Positions 38,150-54,019 of a DNA stretch of 64,000 nucleotides are shown piece by piece. Made by a program: the position numbers and the translations under genes. Below the pieces are notes generated by a model, which saw nothing but the letters and a program-made list of their open reading frames with translations, ran no database searches and was not told the origin of the DNA. The DNA is taken from assembly GCA_023213395.1 (NCBI GenBank), contig CM041465.1, positions 186,007,741 to 186,071,740 on the forward strand, in the 5' to 3' direction. This stretch comes from Cycas panzhihuaensis (Eukaryota; Cycadophyta). Each line of letters begins with the position of its first letter. Position 1 is the stretch's first letter.

Positions 38150-38610
38150 CCCCTAACTTATCTCTGAATTTCTAAAATTTAAATTTACCCAATGCTTTCA
38201 TGAAGATGTCCATTGCTTGGTCTTCGGTGCTATAATATGCCAATTCAATTTCTCCTGCTTATACTAGCTCTTATATAAAGTGATGTTGTATCTTAATATA
38301 TTTATATTTTGTTCTGCCATGAAAAATTGAGTTCTTTTCCATCTGTAATATACTCTGATTGTCATACCAAATTCTTGCAGGGCTTTTCTGTTTTAGCTAT
38401 AAGTCTTGAAATAGCCTTCTCAACCACACTATTTCATATGTGTCAGCAATTGCTGCTTTATATTCTACTTTGGCTATAGATAAGGAAACTATATTTTATT
38501 TCTTAATGCTCCATGTTATAGTTGCTAAACCCATACTGAACATGTAACCTGGATTTGATTTTCTATCGTCGATGTCACCTCCCCAATCTAAATCTGTATA
38601 GTCTGTCAAC
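38150..38610 (-). pseudogene. Outer copia RNase H C-terminal end
   Basis: On the minus strand VDYTDLDWGGDIDDRKS and GYMFSMGLATITWS match the copia RNase H start (Y-D-x-D-W-[AG]-G). VEYKAAIADTYEIVWL, then IWYDNQS and EDQAMDIFMKAL follow in order to the C-terminus. Stops are present. It is followed by the polypurine tract and LTR of the outer element, so it belongs to the outer copy. Its upstream RT is missing at about 38620-38670, where the inner element begins. Confidence 0.78.
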
Positions 38611-38671
38611 TAAAAGTTTGATGAAGCTTTATAGTAAAAATTAATAGAGAGAGGGAATATTTGATTAAATG

Positions 38672-39088
38672 TTAATAGAATAAGTAATTTACTTTAAATG
38701 ATCTACAAAAGAATAATAATCATACAAATATTAATAGATATTTGATAAGGAAAAAAATCCCCTAATAGGGATTAAAAAAACCACCTCAAAATATAAATAT
38801 ATTAATAAATAAATAGATTATACATTATAGGTAGAGTAGGATCTCATCCTCTCTCTCTAAAATTGAGAATGTACACAGTTGACCATGTGTGCAGCCTCAT
38901 AATCATCTCCATGTAGTATTGACCAAAATATTATATTTTGTTCTTCATTCTTCTCTTTCTTTCTAGAATCTAGGAGAATAAATAGGTGGAGAGGTTCATT
39001 GAAAAGATAATTTCTCTTTTCAATAATTCTTACAATAATAAAGTTATATAATATAATATTAAAAGAGAACATTAGTCATTATTTAACA
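38672..39088 (-). repeat. Putative 3' LTR of the inner minus-strand copia
   Basis: On the minus strand a purine tract ATTAAAATGGGA is followed at 39088 by TGTTAAATAATG, and a matching end ...CTATTAACA lies at 38672. No second copy was found near 43320-43870, so the call rests on position and termini only. Confidence 0.45.
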
Positions 39089-39169
39089 TCCCATTTTAAT
39101 GTTATCTTTTTAATAAGATGAAGAAGTCTTCAGCATGTTGATCCCCCTTTGATGAAGACTTCTTTTATC

Positions 39170-40780
39170 TTCAACAGATCTCTGAGCTTTAAAAACTTTA
39201 CTTCAGTCAACAACTTCGTAAGAATATCTACAATCTATATATCTGTAGGACAATAAGACAAGTGAATAGTTTTATCATTTATAAGGTTACGTATAAAATG
39301 TTGGTATAATTCTATATGTTTTGTCCTTGAATGAGCAATTGGATTAGTAGCTATAGATATGACTCCTTGATTATTAACATTAAATTTAATGGGTAAGTTA
39401 GAAAATAAACTAAGCTCATTTAAAAGAGATTTAATCTAGAGTGATTCTTTGCTAGTTTCAACAATGGCTCGATATTCAACTTTAGTTGTGGATAAAGCTA
39501 AAGCTTGCATCTTTTTACTGGACCAAGTAATTGGTGAAGAGTCTAAAAAGAAAACATAACCAGTAGTAGATTTGTGAACATCAGAGTCTCCTACCCAATC
39601 TGAATCTGTGTAATATGTTAATTTTAGGTTATTTTTGCAAGAGTTATAGGTTAGGCCATAGTACATTATACCTTGTAGATATCTTAAAATTTGTTTAGTT
39701 GCTTTCTAGTGAGACTCATGAGGTTTGTGTATATATCTAGAGCATAAGGCAATAGCATAGGAGATATTATGATGAGTATGAGTTAGATAAATAAGACTTG
39801 CTATGAGTTGTCGATATATTGTTATATCATAAAGTGGTATAGAATAATCAGTGGATAATTTAATACTTGATTGTAAAGGATTTGGAGCTGATTTAGCATT
39901 TTTATATTAAATCATTTGATTAGTTTTAAAATATATTTAGGTTGAGATATCATTATTTCAGAATTAGTTTGACAAATTTGTAATCCTAAAAAATAGTGTA
40001 AAAGACCTAAGTCATACATTTCAAATTTATTCATCAAGATTGATTTTAATTGATGAATACTAGAAAGTAAAGATCCTGTGATGATTATATCATCCACGTA
40101 GAGAATTAAAATAGTAATATTATCATTTTTGCATTTAAAGTAAAGATTAGGATCACTAATACATTTAGTGTATCCATTTTGTATAAGATAATTATCTACT
40201 TTTGTATACTACGTTCGAGGAGCTTATTTTAAGCCATAGATAGATTTTCATAATTTACAAATGAGGTTAGGATTACAAACAAATCCATGAGGTTGATTCA
40301 TATAGATTTTTTCTTTAAGATCACCATTTAAGAAGGCACTCTTTACATCCATCTGATGGCTTTCCCAACTGAATTTAGTGGCTAGAGTTATAATAGTCTC
40401 AATAGTATTTATTTTAGCTACTCGAGCAAAGGTTTCATTATAATCAATATCATCAATTTATAAAAAACCTTTTACGACTAAACGAGCTTTGTATTTCTTA
40501 ACTACTTCTTTGGAGTTAAACTTAGTTCGATAAATCCATTTACATTCGACTACATTCTTTATATGAGGTAGAGTAACTAAATCCCAAGTTGAGTTCTTTT
40601 TAAGAGCATCTATTTTAACTTACATGGCTTGTTACCATATAGGATTATTACTTGCTTGCTTAAAAGTTTTAGGATTATCACTGGCCATGATTTTGGCCAT
40701 TAGAGAAAAATTGGCTTGAAGTTTTTGTGAACGAGTTCTTTTGGTATCCAAAGGATTACCAACATTAGAACCAACATCAT
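39170..40780 (-). pseudogene. Inner copia reverse transcriptase and RNase H
   Basis: On the minus strand the polymerase active site lies in MDDIIITGS at about 40097-40070. YFLGLQI follows at about 39990. RNase H shows YYTDSDWVGDSDVHKST and VEYRAIVETSKE at 39666-39436. Upstream, the lysine-rich RT start and the SHQMDVKSAFLNG-type block can be followed through stops to about 40700. It would copy the element RNA; stops make it inactive. Confidence 0.82.
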
Positions 40781-40999
40781 AAAGAGTTTTCTAAGCCCAC
40801 ATAGGTTGTTTGTTAGTTTATTGCTTTGGTGAAGTGGGCTGACTAGGTGTAGTAGAAGTATTGGATTCTTTTAAAGTCCAGTTTTGAACTTGAGTAGATA
40901 AGGATTCAATTGATTTAGGATCAACTTAAATGTAATTAGGATCAATTAGGTAAGTATTTGTTAACAAAATTTTAACTGGAAGTTCCAAAGAAGAAGTAT

Positions 41000-42300
41000 T
41001 TATTGAAGAGCCTTCTTCATCAAATATAACATCACAGAGTATTAAAATCTTATGTGTGGTTGGATTTAAAAGTTTGTAAGCTTTACTTTCTTCTCTGTAA
41101 CCAACAAAGATATATTTGAAACTTTTAGGATCAAGTTTCTAACGTTTTTTTTTTGGAACATGTCCTTAAGAAACGCTTCTAAAGATTCTTAAGTGTTTAA
41201 CAGAAGGTTTACATACAGACCATTTTTGTTCTAGCGTAATATTTTATAAGGATTTGTATGGTAAACGATTTAATAAATAGTTTGAGAAAGAAATAGCTTT
41301 TGCCCACAACTTTAAATCAAGACCTTTTGCGTGTAACATACATCTAGTTATTTCAACAAGTGTATAGTTTTTATATTCAGTAGCACTATTTTGTTGAGGG
41401 GTATATGCTACTGAATACTAAAATTATATTCTATGCTTTTTATAGTAATTAATAAAATTGTTGCTTAAGTATTCCTTAGCATTATTTGTTCTAGAGATTT
41501 TGATTTTAGAATTTGTTTAATTTTTGACTAAGGTTTTGTATTCAATAAAGATGTCAAATACTTGAATTCTTATTTTTAACATGTATACCCAATATTTTCT
41601 TAAAAGGTCATCGATAAATGTGACAAAATATCTACTTCCAGAGTATGAAGGAACTTGAAATGGACCACAAATATCATAATGAATAAGTTCAAGTGGAGCT
41701 TTTACTTGAAAGATAGTGTGATTTGGAAAAGGATCCATGTGTTATTTGCCTGTTACATAGACTTCTCAAACACCACTAACAATTTTTAATATAGATAAGC
41801 CATGAACCATATCATTCTTACTTAGGTACTGTAGTTTTCTATAACTCGTACAAAATCTAGCATGCCAAAGCTTACTGATAGGGTCAAATTTTGCTATGAA
41901 GGCTCTAAATGTTTTGGATTTAGAATGTTGGAGGCTTGTTAAGCTGTAAGGACCTGCTTTATGATCTGTAGGTCTTGAGGCAATTAGTTTAAACTTGTTT
42001 AATGGTTGTTTGATAATAAACTTATCTTTCCAGAATTCTATAACAAGATCTTTCTGGTAGATTTGATATACTAAAAAAAGATTAGGTAATAAGCCAGGAA
42101 CATAGAATACCTCATTAATTGACCCATCTTTTAATGTAATATTATATGATGCTTTGAATTTGAGTTGGGTTCTACTCCTAAAAGAAATCTCTTCTTCAGA
42201 GTTTGAATCAGGTTGATATAGATTGAGATAGTCTTAGTGTCCTATTATGTAATGAGAAGCACTTGAATCGAGAATCCACAAGAGTGGTTGATGTTGTAGT
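41000..42300 (-). pseudogene. Inner copia protease and integrase
   Basis: The protease loop reads LDSSASHYI (Gly of D-S-G-A changed to Ser) near 42270. The integrase core starts PLELIHYDICGPF at about 41690, with DDLLRKYWVYML after it. The zinc-binding region SKLWHARFC is near 41870. The D2 and E blocks fall in the stop-rich stretch 41380-41510. The loss of the protease glycine and the multiple stops indicate an old copy. Confidence 0.75.
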
Positions 42301-43313
42301 TGAAGTAGTTAGAGAGTGATGAGAATTGTTGGATCTAGATTGGATCCCCTTTGAAGCTTTCTAGGCTTCAGAGGTAATTATGTTCCTACAGACATCAATG
42401 GTGTGTCCCATTTTATAATAGTAGGCACAACTGATGTACTGATTAGGATTAGTATTTGCAGTATTCCTTTTTGGAAATGTTTGTTTAAAGGTATTCTGAG
42501 ATTTAGGAAATCTAGAATACTTAGCGCTATGATGAGAATTATTTTGAGTAGATGAACCTTTATGAGGTTTTCAGAATTTGGGATGATGATGATGACTATT
42601 TTGATAATTATTTTGATGTTTAGATTTAGAAAATGATTGTGACTTGGAAAAAAGAGCTTATGAAGGATCTTTTAATTTTCTAGTCTGAATCAACATGTTT
42701 TGATATTTGATAAGCTGATTCATTAATTGATCAAAAGGAATTGGTGGATGTCATACCTGTTACCTAGTAATTTTGAAGAGATTAAACTATTTTGGCAGTT
42801 CGTTAATTGCAAGATAGATAAGTGTATCGTCGTCTTTTGCATGTATCATAAATACTTCTTTATCACCTACTTTTGTAGAAGATTTGATACAATTTGCTAG
42901 ATCTTTATTAAGAAGTTAAATTTAGGCAAAAAATCTTCAACTTTAGAAAAATCTTTATAATTTAAATCATACATTTGTTGTTCTAACACAACTAATTGTT
43001 ATGTATTAACCCTATCATACTTTTCCTTAAGAGTTTTCTAAACAGTGGATAAATCATATGTTTTAGAGAACTACCTACTAATGTTTGGGGAGAGGGAGGA
43101 TAGGATAGTGCCTAGAGCTCCATCATAGTTCACCAGATAGACTACATAAGCTTCTGATGTTTCGTCTTTAGGTTTTAGAAACTCACTTGTGACATATCAC
43201 TATATCTTTTGATGTTTAAGCTAATGGGATATTCTATTTTTCTAATAGGCATAATCAGAGCCGACTAATACTAGAATTGGTACACAAGAGGTTGTTCCTA
43301 GCACAAGAGCCAT
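42301..43313 (-). pseudogene. Inner copia gag
   Basis: The stretch directly upstream of the protease on the minus strand begins MALVLGTTSCVPILVLVG at about 43313. It contains VVLEQQMYDLNYKD and a Lys/Asn-rich tail, with CX2C-type residues weak near 42420. No intact frame. Identification rests on order and gag-like composition. Confidence 0.55.
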
Positions 43314-43869
43314 ATTAAAAACCCAATAATTTTAAAACTTCTTAAGGAAACTGATTTGGGTAGTAGGTAAAGATGAAGTAGATTACAATAATAATTCAAT
43401 ACATAAAATCATTAATCAATAATAATTAAACCGCAATAATAATTATGATTAAAGAATTAATTTGAGTATTAGCATGAAATGACATAATAACATTATGATA
43501 AGTATTTTAAGCAAGTATAAGAGAGAAAATTATAAATTTGGAGCACGTACCTAAGCTTACCAGGTTGATTAGAAGACTAGTTTTAGAGTGAAGATCTTCA
43601 GGTCAAACTAATGTTAAAAAAATTTGAAAGACCAACTAAAAAGTCTATTTCCGAGTCAGGAATCTAACGTTTCTTTCAGAATGAATTTCTGACTCCGTAA
43701 GAGAAAGTTATAATTAAAATTGCATAGGTTCCCTTTTTGAAGAAAATAATAAAAATAATAAAATAACTTTGAATAAGGGTTTAACCCCTTTGTTTACTTG
43801 GACTGAGTCATTTGGGAGGCTTAAATGATCAAGGTGAGGGTCAATAGGGGGCAGGGCTTAATAATAATT

Positions 43870-45070
43870 TTAGTTTAAATCAAACATTAGAAATATACAC
43901 TTGATACTATGGTCATCCAACTTAGATCTCCTTTGGTTAGGAACATGAGCATAACCTAGGCACTCAAAGACTCTTAAGTGATATTTATTTGGATTATAGT
44001 CTATCCAAGCTTCTTCTGGTGTCTTCCACTTTAGGGCTTTGGTGAAGCACCTATTGAGGAGATAAACAGATGTATGGATTACTTTTTCCCAAAATTCATT
44101 GCCCAAGTTTTTATCCTTCAACATGCACTTTCCCATTTCGAGATTAGTGCAATTTTTCATTTCTACCACACCATTTTATTGTGGGATGTAGGGATTGGTG
44201 AGATTCCTTTTGATCCCATGATATACACAATATACTTTAGATTCATTAGAGATAAATTATTCCATGTTGTTAGATCTTAGAGAGAGAAGTTTGTGCCCAC
44301 TTTGTCACTCCACAAAGGTTTTAAAGTTAATAAAGTATTGAAACTCATTCAATTTGAATTTAAGGAAGTATACCCACGTCTTCCTAGTGTAGTCATTAAT
44401 GAATGTAATAAAATAGCATACACCTACTAATAAGAGGACATCCATAGGACCATAGATATTTATATAGACTAGTTAAAGTGGATAAATTTCTTGATAACTA
44501 AAATCTAGAAAGCTTTCCCTATATTGTTTACCAAGTAGGCATCTCTCACATATGGTTTTGTCCACTTAGATGTTGGGTAATCCATTAACCATGTCCATTC
44601 TTTTCATTAGGGCCAAACTATTATAGTTGAGGTGTCTAAATCTCTTGTGCCATAAGTCACTATCCAATTTGACTGTAATTCTTAAGGCATAGGTATCTAA
44701 TGGAGTAAGGACAAGTTTAAATAACCTATCTTTTATCATTTTTTCTTTTGTAATAATTACCTTGTTTCTCCTCTTATCTTTGATTGTACACTCACCATTA
44801 TCAAAGATAATCTTATAATCCTGACCCATCATCTACCCTACTGATAATAGATTTTTCTTTAAGGCAGGAATATACAATACATCATTGAGGTGTTTATACT
44901 GTCCTATATCTGTCATGAGAGCTATGTTACCTCTACCAACTGATTCACAAGATGTATCATCTCCAAATATTATTAAACCTCTTTTACTTTTGTCCAAGGT
45001 ACATAATAGATATTCTTTATAAGTCATGTAAGTAGAGTAACATAAGTCAATATACCAACTATCGTCTTCT
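43870..45070 (-). pseudogene. Outer copia protease and integrase
   Basis: The minus strand from 45027 reads GLIIFGDDTSCESVGRGNIA and LNDVLYIPALKKNLLSVG, the copia protease C-terminal half. LWHKRFRHLNYNSLALMKRM at about 44650 is the integrase zinc-binding start. NLEMGKCML and NEFWEKVIHTSVYLLNRC at 44169-44050 follow the E block (VEMKNCT). The frame ends at 43870 in GYAHVPNQRRSKLDD, without the RT that should follow. The inner element's flank begins there. Confidence 0.8.
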
Positions 45071-45089
45071 TCTTCTTTGGCATTAAAAT

Positions 45090-46240
45090 TTGATAAGAAT
45101 AGTCTATTATTATCTCTTATCTCTATTGTGGTATTTACACTCCCTTTGGTAGGTAGTTTATGTATTAAAAAATATTTACCTTATGTGTGACCATTACAAT
45201 GACAATAGGAGCAGTATAGGGTCTCTCTTCTCCTATAGCTTAGACTTTGACTTCGTAGATGAGTTCTTTCAATGTGGAATAATCTCCCCCTTTTCTCATA
45301 ATGTGGAACTAGATTTTCCCTTTGTCTATTATCATAATAATCATGATTTGATCTTGTAGCTTAGACATTTCCTTGGTAGTTAGGGTAAGATGAGTGTCCT
45401 GTAGGTTGTTTCTCTTTATTTGGATACCTAGGAGGATTCACATTTCATTGGTTTGCTCCTTGTCTCCTTTGATGTGGAGGTTGATATTTAAGTGGATCTT
45501 ATCACAAATCCCTTATAATATTTCTATTCCTTATCTTGGGAGATGTTTCTCTAGATTTTGATGTACCTGCTTAAGAGTGAGATTGAATTCTGGCCTTGGT
45601 AGTAAAGGCATGCTTAAGCAATTTATTTATATTTTGTTACTCCTCAATCGATATCAATATGGTACTTAGTTGTTTCACCTGTAGTATGCTTAGATATTTA
45701 AAAACCCATATACTTATCACTACCATTTCAAACCTTCTTACTACACCTACATACACATCAATATTCTTTCTATTACTCTTTGCTTTGTTAGTATATCTCC
45801 AAGTGATCTCATCCGGTTTACTATGTCTTGGACTTTAGTTGTAAATTCCATTACTAATTCTATTGGCATCATTCATAAGTTTTAAAATTTTCTCCTTGGG
45901 TTTTGAAGCTTAGATGATATAACTTCTTCATAAATTAACTGGAGGATATCCCATACTTCTCTTGACTTAGTTGATTCACTAACCTATTGGAAAATATGAT
46001 CTTCTAATGTATAGAATATAAGGGTAAGAGCTTCATTATTCTTTTTTATATTTTCTTTATATGTTGCATTTTCAATGTTGATGGCATTCTGTCCTAATTT
46101 ACTATAGCTTGTTTTTACAATCTCTTACATGTCGTTAACAATAAGGATGGGTCTCATCCTCCTACTCTAGTTTAAAAAATTATTACTATCAAATTTAGAG
46201 ATTATCATGTTTCCAAAGTTTGATTCCATCTCTTAGATAA
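45090..46240 (-). pseudogene. Outer copia gag (UBN2 type) with zinc knuckle
   Basis: Minus-strand NNEALTLIFYTLEDHIFQ and, soon after, REVWDILQLIYE are the UBN2 gag signature. An arginine-rich tail and a CSYCHCNGHT zinc knuckle (Cys-x2-Cys-x4-His pattern, last Cys lost to a stop) at about 45200-45240 precede the protease. Several stops are present. Order and motifs make the call secure despite decay. Confidence 0.75.
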
Positions 46241-49497
<3,257 letters not shown>

Positions 49498-49511
49498 GCT
49501 ATGATATCAAA

Positions 49512-49877
49512 TGTTGGCTTCGAAGTGCAAAGCGGGAAGATTATAGGTGAGCATTTATCATTGTAGAAGTGTATATAATTTTTAAAAATAAAACTAACAG
49601 TGTTAAAAAACACTAGGAAGGTATTCCCCACCTATAAATAAAGCAATTTGGAGAGGCGACAATCACTTCTACCTAACAAATGTTTAAAATTCAAAAAATA
49701 TTAAAATATTAAACAATTAATTGAATACTTACCTATGGTGGCTATGTTAGCTCTTTGATGGCTACTGATAACTACTTGACGATGCTAGGTGGCCTGAGGT
49801 GACCTAGGAAGGCCCAAGGTGACATTGAGAGGCCTTAGGTGCACACTTACATTAGTTAATTGGACATTATCCCAATA
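49512..49877 (-). repeat. 5' LTR of the minus-strand copia composite
   Basis: 366 bases pairing with 37753-38120. The plus-strand right end is ...CCCAATA (CA changed to TA), followed by the target duplication. Confidence 0.88.
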
Positions 49878-49980
49878 TTTGGTGCCCTCTAGAGCATGCT
49901 CTTGAGCTAGAGGAGGACATATGGGTACATTTTTTATCTAAAAGATAATTATTTTAGTGTTATTTGACATATATTGAGGC

Positions 49981-50800
49981 ATGTTTCTTAAGATGGAGAA
50001 TCTTATGCCCAAGGTTATCTTCAATGGTAACAATTTTAACAAGTGGAAGGCCAATATGGAGCTTATTCTGATGGTGAATCAACTCTGGGGTATTACTAAG
50101 GTTAAAGTGGACATGGTTCCACTAGACCATGAAGAGTGTGTTCATCTCAAGGAGAAGAAATTTATGGCCATAGGACTATTAAAACTGTCATTGGCGCTAG
50201 ACTAAAGAGCTTAGATTTACAATCTAGACGAACTAGATGAAATATGGATAAAACTGTGTGATTCGTTTGAGAATAAGAAGACAAATAAATGTCTTTCTCT
50301 AATGTTAGAGTTACTTAATTCGTGTGTGGAAGATGAGAACAATATTAGCTCCTACCTGAACAAGATTACAAATTTAAAGAATAAGCTAGAAAAAATAAAG
50401 CAGAACTCGATTAATGATACGTTGTTGTTCATGATAATCATGTTAAAGCTACTAACTATATTTACCACTTTTCAAACCATTTATGGTAGAGATGAGGTGA
50501 TGGAGGCAAAATCTTTTAATATGCTTAAAAACCTAATTCTAGTAGAAGATGCTAAGCTTAAACATCATGGTATGCTTGGAGGTTTAGAATCAAGTTAGGC
50601 CCTAGCCATGAAGACTCAGAGGAAGGAAGTCGTTAAGGAGGAGAAGATCACATAGAGGTCAGGAGAAAATTCACAAGATAAGAAGAAGTTCAATGGAAAA
50701 TGTAATTACTACAAGAAGGATGGTCACCGAAAAAAGAACTGTTAGTTCAAAAGATGTGATAAGCGCAAAGTGAGTTAGAATGATAAAGAGAAGAGTGTTG
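49981..50800 (+). pseudogene. Copia element 2 gag
   Basis: It starts MFLKMENLMPKVIFNGNNFN, followed by KWKANMELIL, the N-terminal gag pattern of copia elements (F.G.NY..W...M). UBN2-like sequence DEIWIKLCDSFENK and NNISSYLNKITNLKNKLE follows. Near 50700 is CNYYKKDGHRKKNC, a zinc knuckle with its second Cys changed to Tyr. In-frame stops lie after LSLALD and after GGLESS. It would form the particle shell. Confidence 0.82.
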
Positions 50801-50859
50801 TTGATCATTGTGTTAGAGAACAGAGCTTATCAATTGAGTTAGATCAAAGAGATTATTAG

Positions 50860-51784
50860 ATACTTGACTTTAGAGTGCAGAAGTATATCTCCTACCAAAA
50901 GTGTAACTCTGATACAATGAACAAAAATCAGAGTGGCGCTAAAATTATCATTGGAAATGCTCACGTTTTGTCAATGGAAGGTATCAATGGAGTATCCATT
51001 ACAGGAGGTAAGCTTACTGGGGTATACTATATACCCAAGATATAGTTAAACCTTCTTTTAGCCCAGGAAATTTGCAAACAAGGCATGAAGGTGGAGCTTT
51101 ACAATGATAAATGTCATATTAAGGATCTAAAATAGAACTTCGCTATCACTACTACTAGGAAAGTCAAGAATAACTTCTAGGTATTTGAGATATTTTAATC
51201 TAAAAAGAAGTCTTATGTCTTTGTTGTCAGCACCTAAGATGTGAGTAAACTTTGATACAATTGCCTAAGACACCTTAATTATAGGAGCATTATATTAGTG
51301 AAGAGGTTGAAGATGATGGATGGATTGGCATCGATTTCCTTCTTAGATGGTATTTGTAAAGGGTGTATATATGACAAGCGTGACCACTACCCTTTTGCTT
51401 GGGAGAATACATGGAGAGCCAAGGAAAAGTTGGAACTTGTACATTCAGATATAATGGGTCCTCTCCCAAACCCTTCTATATTAGGAGCCCATTATACCCT
51501 TATGTTTGTAGAAGATTACACTAGGAAGGCCTAGGTTTACTTTCTTAAAAATAAGATAGATATTTTTGATCACTTCTATGATTAGAAAGTAATGGTATAA
51601 AATGAAAGTGATAAAAAGATTAAGTCATTAAGAAGTAATAATGGCAAGGAATATGACAACCATACATTTAATTAGTTTTATCATGATCATGGTATAAAGT
51701 AGGAATTTATAGTCCTATATATCCCACAATAAAATGGAGTTGCTAAACGAAAGAACCATACCATGATAGAGATGGTGAGGTGTA
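50860..51784 (+). pseudogene. Copia element 2 protease and integrase, first part
   Basis: Protease C-terminal features appear as GVYYIPKI then a stop then LNLLLAQEI. Integrase shows the finger remnant CKGCIYDK, the first catalytic D in LVHSDIMGPL, and VEDYTRKA. The second catalytic block reads LRSNNGKEYDN (Asp changed to Asn). The third reads GVAKRKNHT (Glu changed to Lys), so two of three catalytic residues are lost. The frame is interrupted inside EMVRCMV by the nested element at 51790 and continues at 58333. Confidence 0.82.
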
Positions 51785-51789
51785 TGGTA

Positions 51790-52199
51790 TATTGGAGTTA
51801 ATCGTCATTACTCAACTCCCACCTTCCAACCAGGATTGTACACCTCATCAACTTCATTTTACACATGTGGGTGCTCAACATGTATAGGTAAGTTAAGGTA
51901 AGATTTAATTTGATTTGAGTTAATTTGAGTTAGTTTCATTTGAGTTAAGTTAGCATTATTTTATTGTTAATTTAAATTTCAGGGGTTGAGGAGTTTCCCT
52001 CCTCCCTTAAAATTATAAATATTGAGGGGTGTGCAACCTTGATGTCTTTAGACACCGCCCTCATTTGGGAAATTTGTAATGCTCATTTCTCATAATGGAT
52101 TAAATATAGAAGTTTCATGTGTTTATACTACAATAATGTATTGATCTATTGAAGATTATTCTATGTTCTGCCCTGTTCTCCTGTAATATTTTTCCTATA
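51790..52199 (+). repeat. 5' LTR of the gag-only element
   Basis: 410 bases starting TATTGGAGTT and ending CCTATA; TG/CA termini are changed to TA/TA. It pairs with 57910-58327. Confidence 0.9.
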
Positions 52200-52297
52200 T
52201 TTGGTATCAGAGCTTAGTTTAGCTCCATTTTATTTCCTTCATTTGGTATTAGAGCTACTTAGGGCCATATTATTTTTCTATCATTTGGTATCAGAGT
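52200..52297 (+). other. Triplicated primer-binding site
   Basis: TTTGGTATCAGAGC starts at 52200, TTTGGTATTAGAGC at 52242 and TTTGGTATCAGAGT at 52284, with spacing of exactly 42 bases twice. The LTR end, judged from the 3' LTR, lies before the first motif, so all three are internal in this copy. Confidence 0.88.
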
Positions 52298-53560
52298 AGA
52301 CGATTGATGGCCTGCTAAAGTTTCTTTGAAGAGTAATAAGATTTAATAACATTTGAGGCAGATTTACTCACAGCAAAGAGAATACTGGTTATATTTATTT
52401 TCTGCAAAATTTTTCATCAAGTTTCATATATTCTTCAGCAGATTTGCTTATTATTAAGATGTATTTGTGTTATAACAAACATACTTCAGATTTCTATAGA
52501 TTCGTAAAGGAGATCAACAGTAAGCTACATTTATTTAAGTTTTCTTCATATTTGTGATATATTTTCTCAGATCTACACATTTTTATCAAATATTTAGAAT
52601 TTTTTAAAGCAGATTTCTGTCTATTTATCAAATATTTTTTAGATCTATGAAGGATTATATTTGCATGTAATATTTACTCAAGTTTTTCTTCAGATTTGAG
52701 CTATATTTTTTTCAGATCTACAGATTTAATTATATATTTGATTATTTTCAAGCAGATTTATATCTATTTATCTAATATTTTCTCAAATCTGTGAATGTTT
52801 TCAACTGCATGCAATATTCATACAAGCTTTCTTTAAGATCTACTACATTTTCTTCAAGATATGCCATAGCTTTCTCAGATCTGGCATATTTTACTTCAGA
52901 TCTACTAGAGTTTTCTTCAGATCAACTACATATTTTTCAGATCTATGTATTTTACTAAATATTTTATCATTTTTTGCTCTATTTGGTTCAGATCTGTTGT
53001 ATTTCATTTCAGATCTACTTATTTTAATAATTATTTCAACATTTTCTAATTTATTTATTCATATATGAACATTTGGTTCATATCTATATTTTTTTAACAT
53101 ATATTTGACTATTTCTTCAAGTCTTCTTTCAGATCTGCAAATATTGAGGCATATTCAGCCTTTTGGAGAAGCTATACAATAGATCTCATCTCTCCAAGTC
53201 TATAAATCAGCTATGTTTCCAGGTTCTTCTTATTGCATTTTCAAATTTAAATATATATTTCTTGAATATCTACTACAACATATTTGAAATATTTTCATAT
53301 TCAAATATACATTTCTTAGTTCTCTGATGTACTTGCTCTAACATATTTGAAAGTTTTTTAAATACAATTTTATAGACATTTATATATATATATATATATT
53401 TTGTCAATATACTTAGATCCACTCTCTCAAAACTTAAAACTTTATAGCATTGGAAGCTTAAATCTCTAGATTAATCTTCACCATTTTAGGTCTTTGATAT
53501 TCGACCTTTTTTTTTCTTGATTCAGTCATTTTACAAGTATATTTTTTTTGTTTATTTTTA
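52298..53560 (+). repeat. Leader with dispersed CAGATCTAC motifs
   Basis: More than ten TTCAGATCTAC-like motifs are scattered between about 52490 and 53190 in T-rich DNA. A similar array occupies 9130-9550 in the related element. No protein-coding stretch. Confidence 0.75.
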
Positions 53561-54019
53561 AACAAAAAAAAAATCCATAAACTACATCATTTCTTTAAAC
53601 AAAAGTCTAGAGTGCTAACCTCTACACCATAGAACCCTGAGGAAACTGATTTAGCTATTTAAAACAAGTTAGGAAACTGTTTTCCTCATCTATAGGGCCT
53701 TATCATTAATAGAAGAAGTAAGAAGAGCAATAACAAGAGGTAAATGTGAAACCCTTTGGACAAGCCATCTCTGTTTATATTTATTAAAAACTATTCTTTA
53801 AAGATTGAACTCTGTGCACTAAAGCCTGTTTTAACAAATTGCATTTGTATTATCAACCTCATCAAAAACGTGCCTTGGAGAGACTGAAAATAAAACAATT
53901 TTTTGATGAAGAAAATATAAGGGCATGCATATAAAAAGAATACAACTCATATCAAACTGTATATTGTCATTGTCCCTGATATAAGGGCTAACATTCTATT
54001 CAATAAAGCTAGCTTTCCC
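53561..54019. other. Unassigned sequence between leader and PPR fragment
   Basis: AT-rich, no domain seen on either strand. It may be a 3' flank of the captured PPR gene. Confidence 0.35.
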
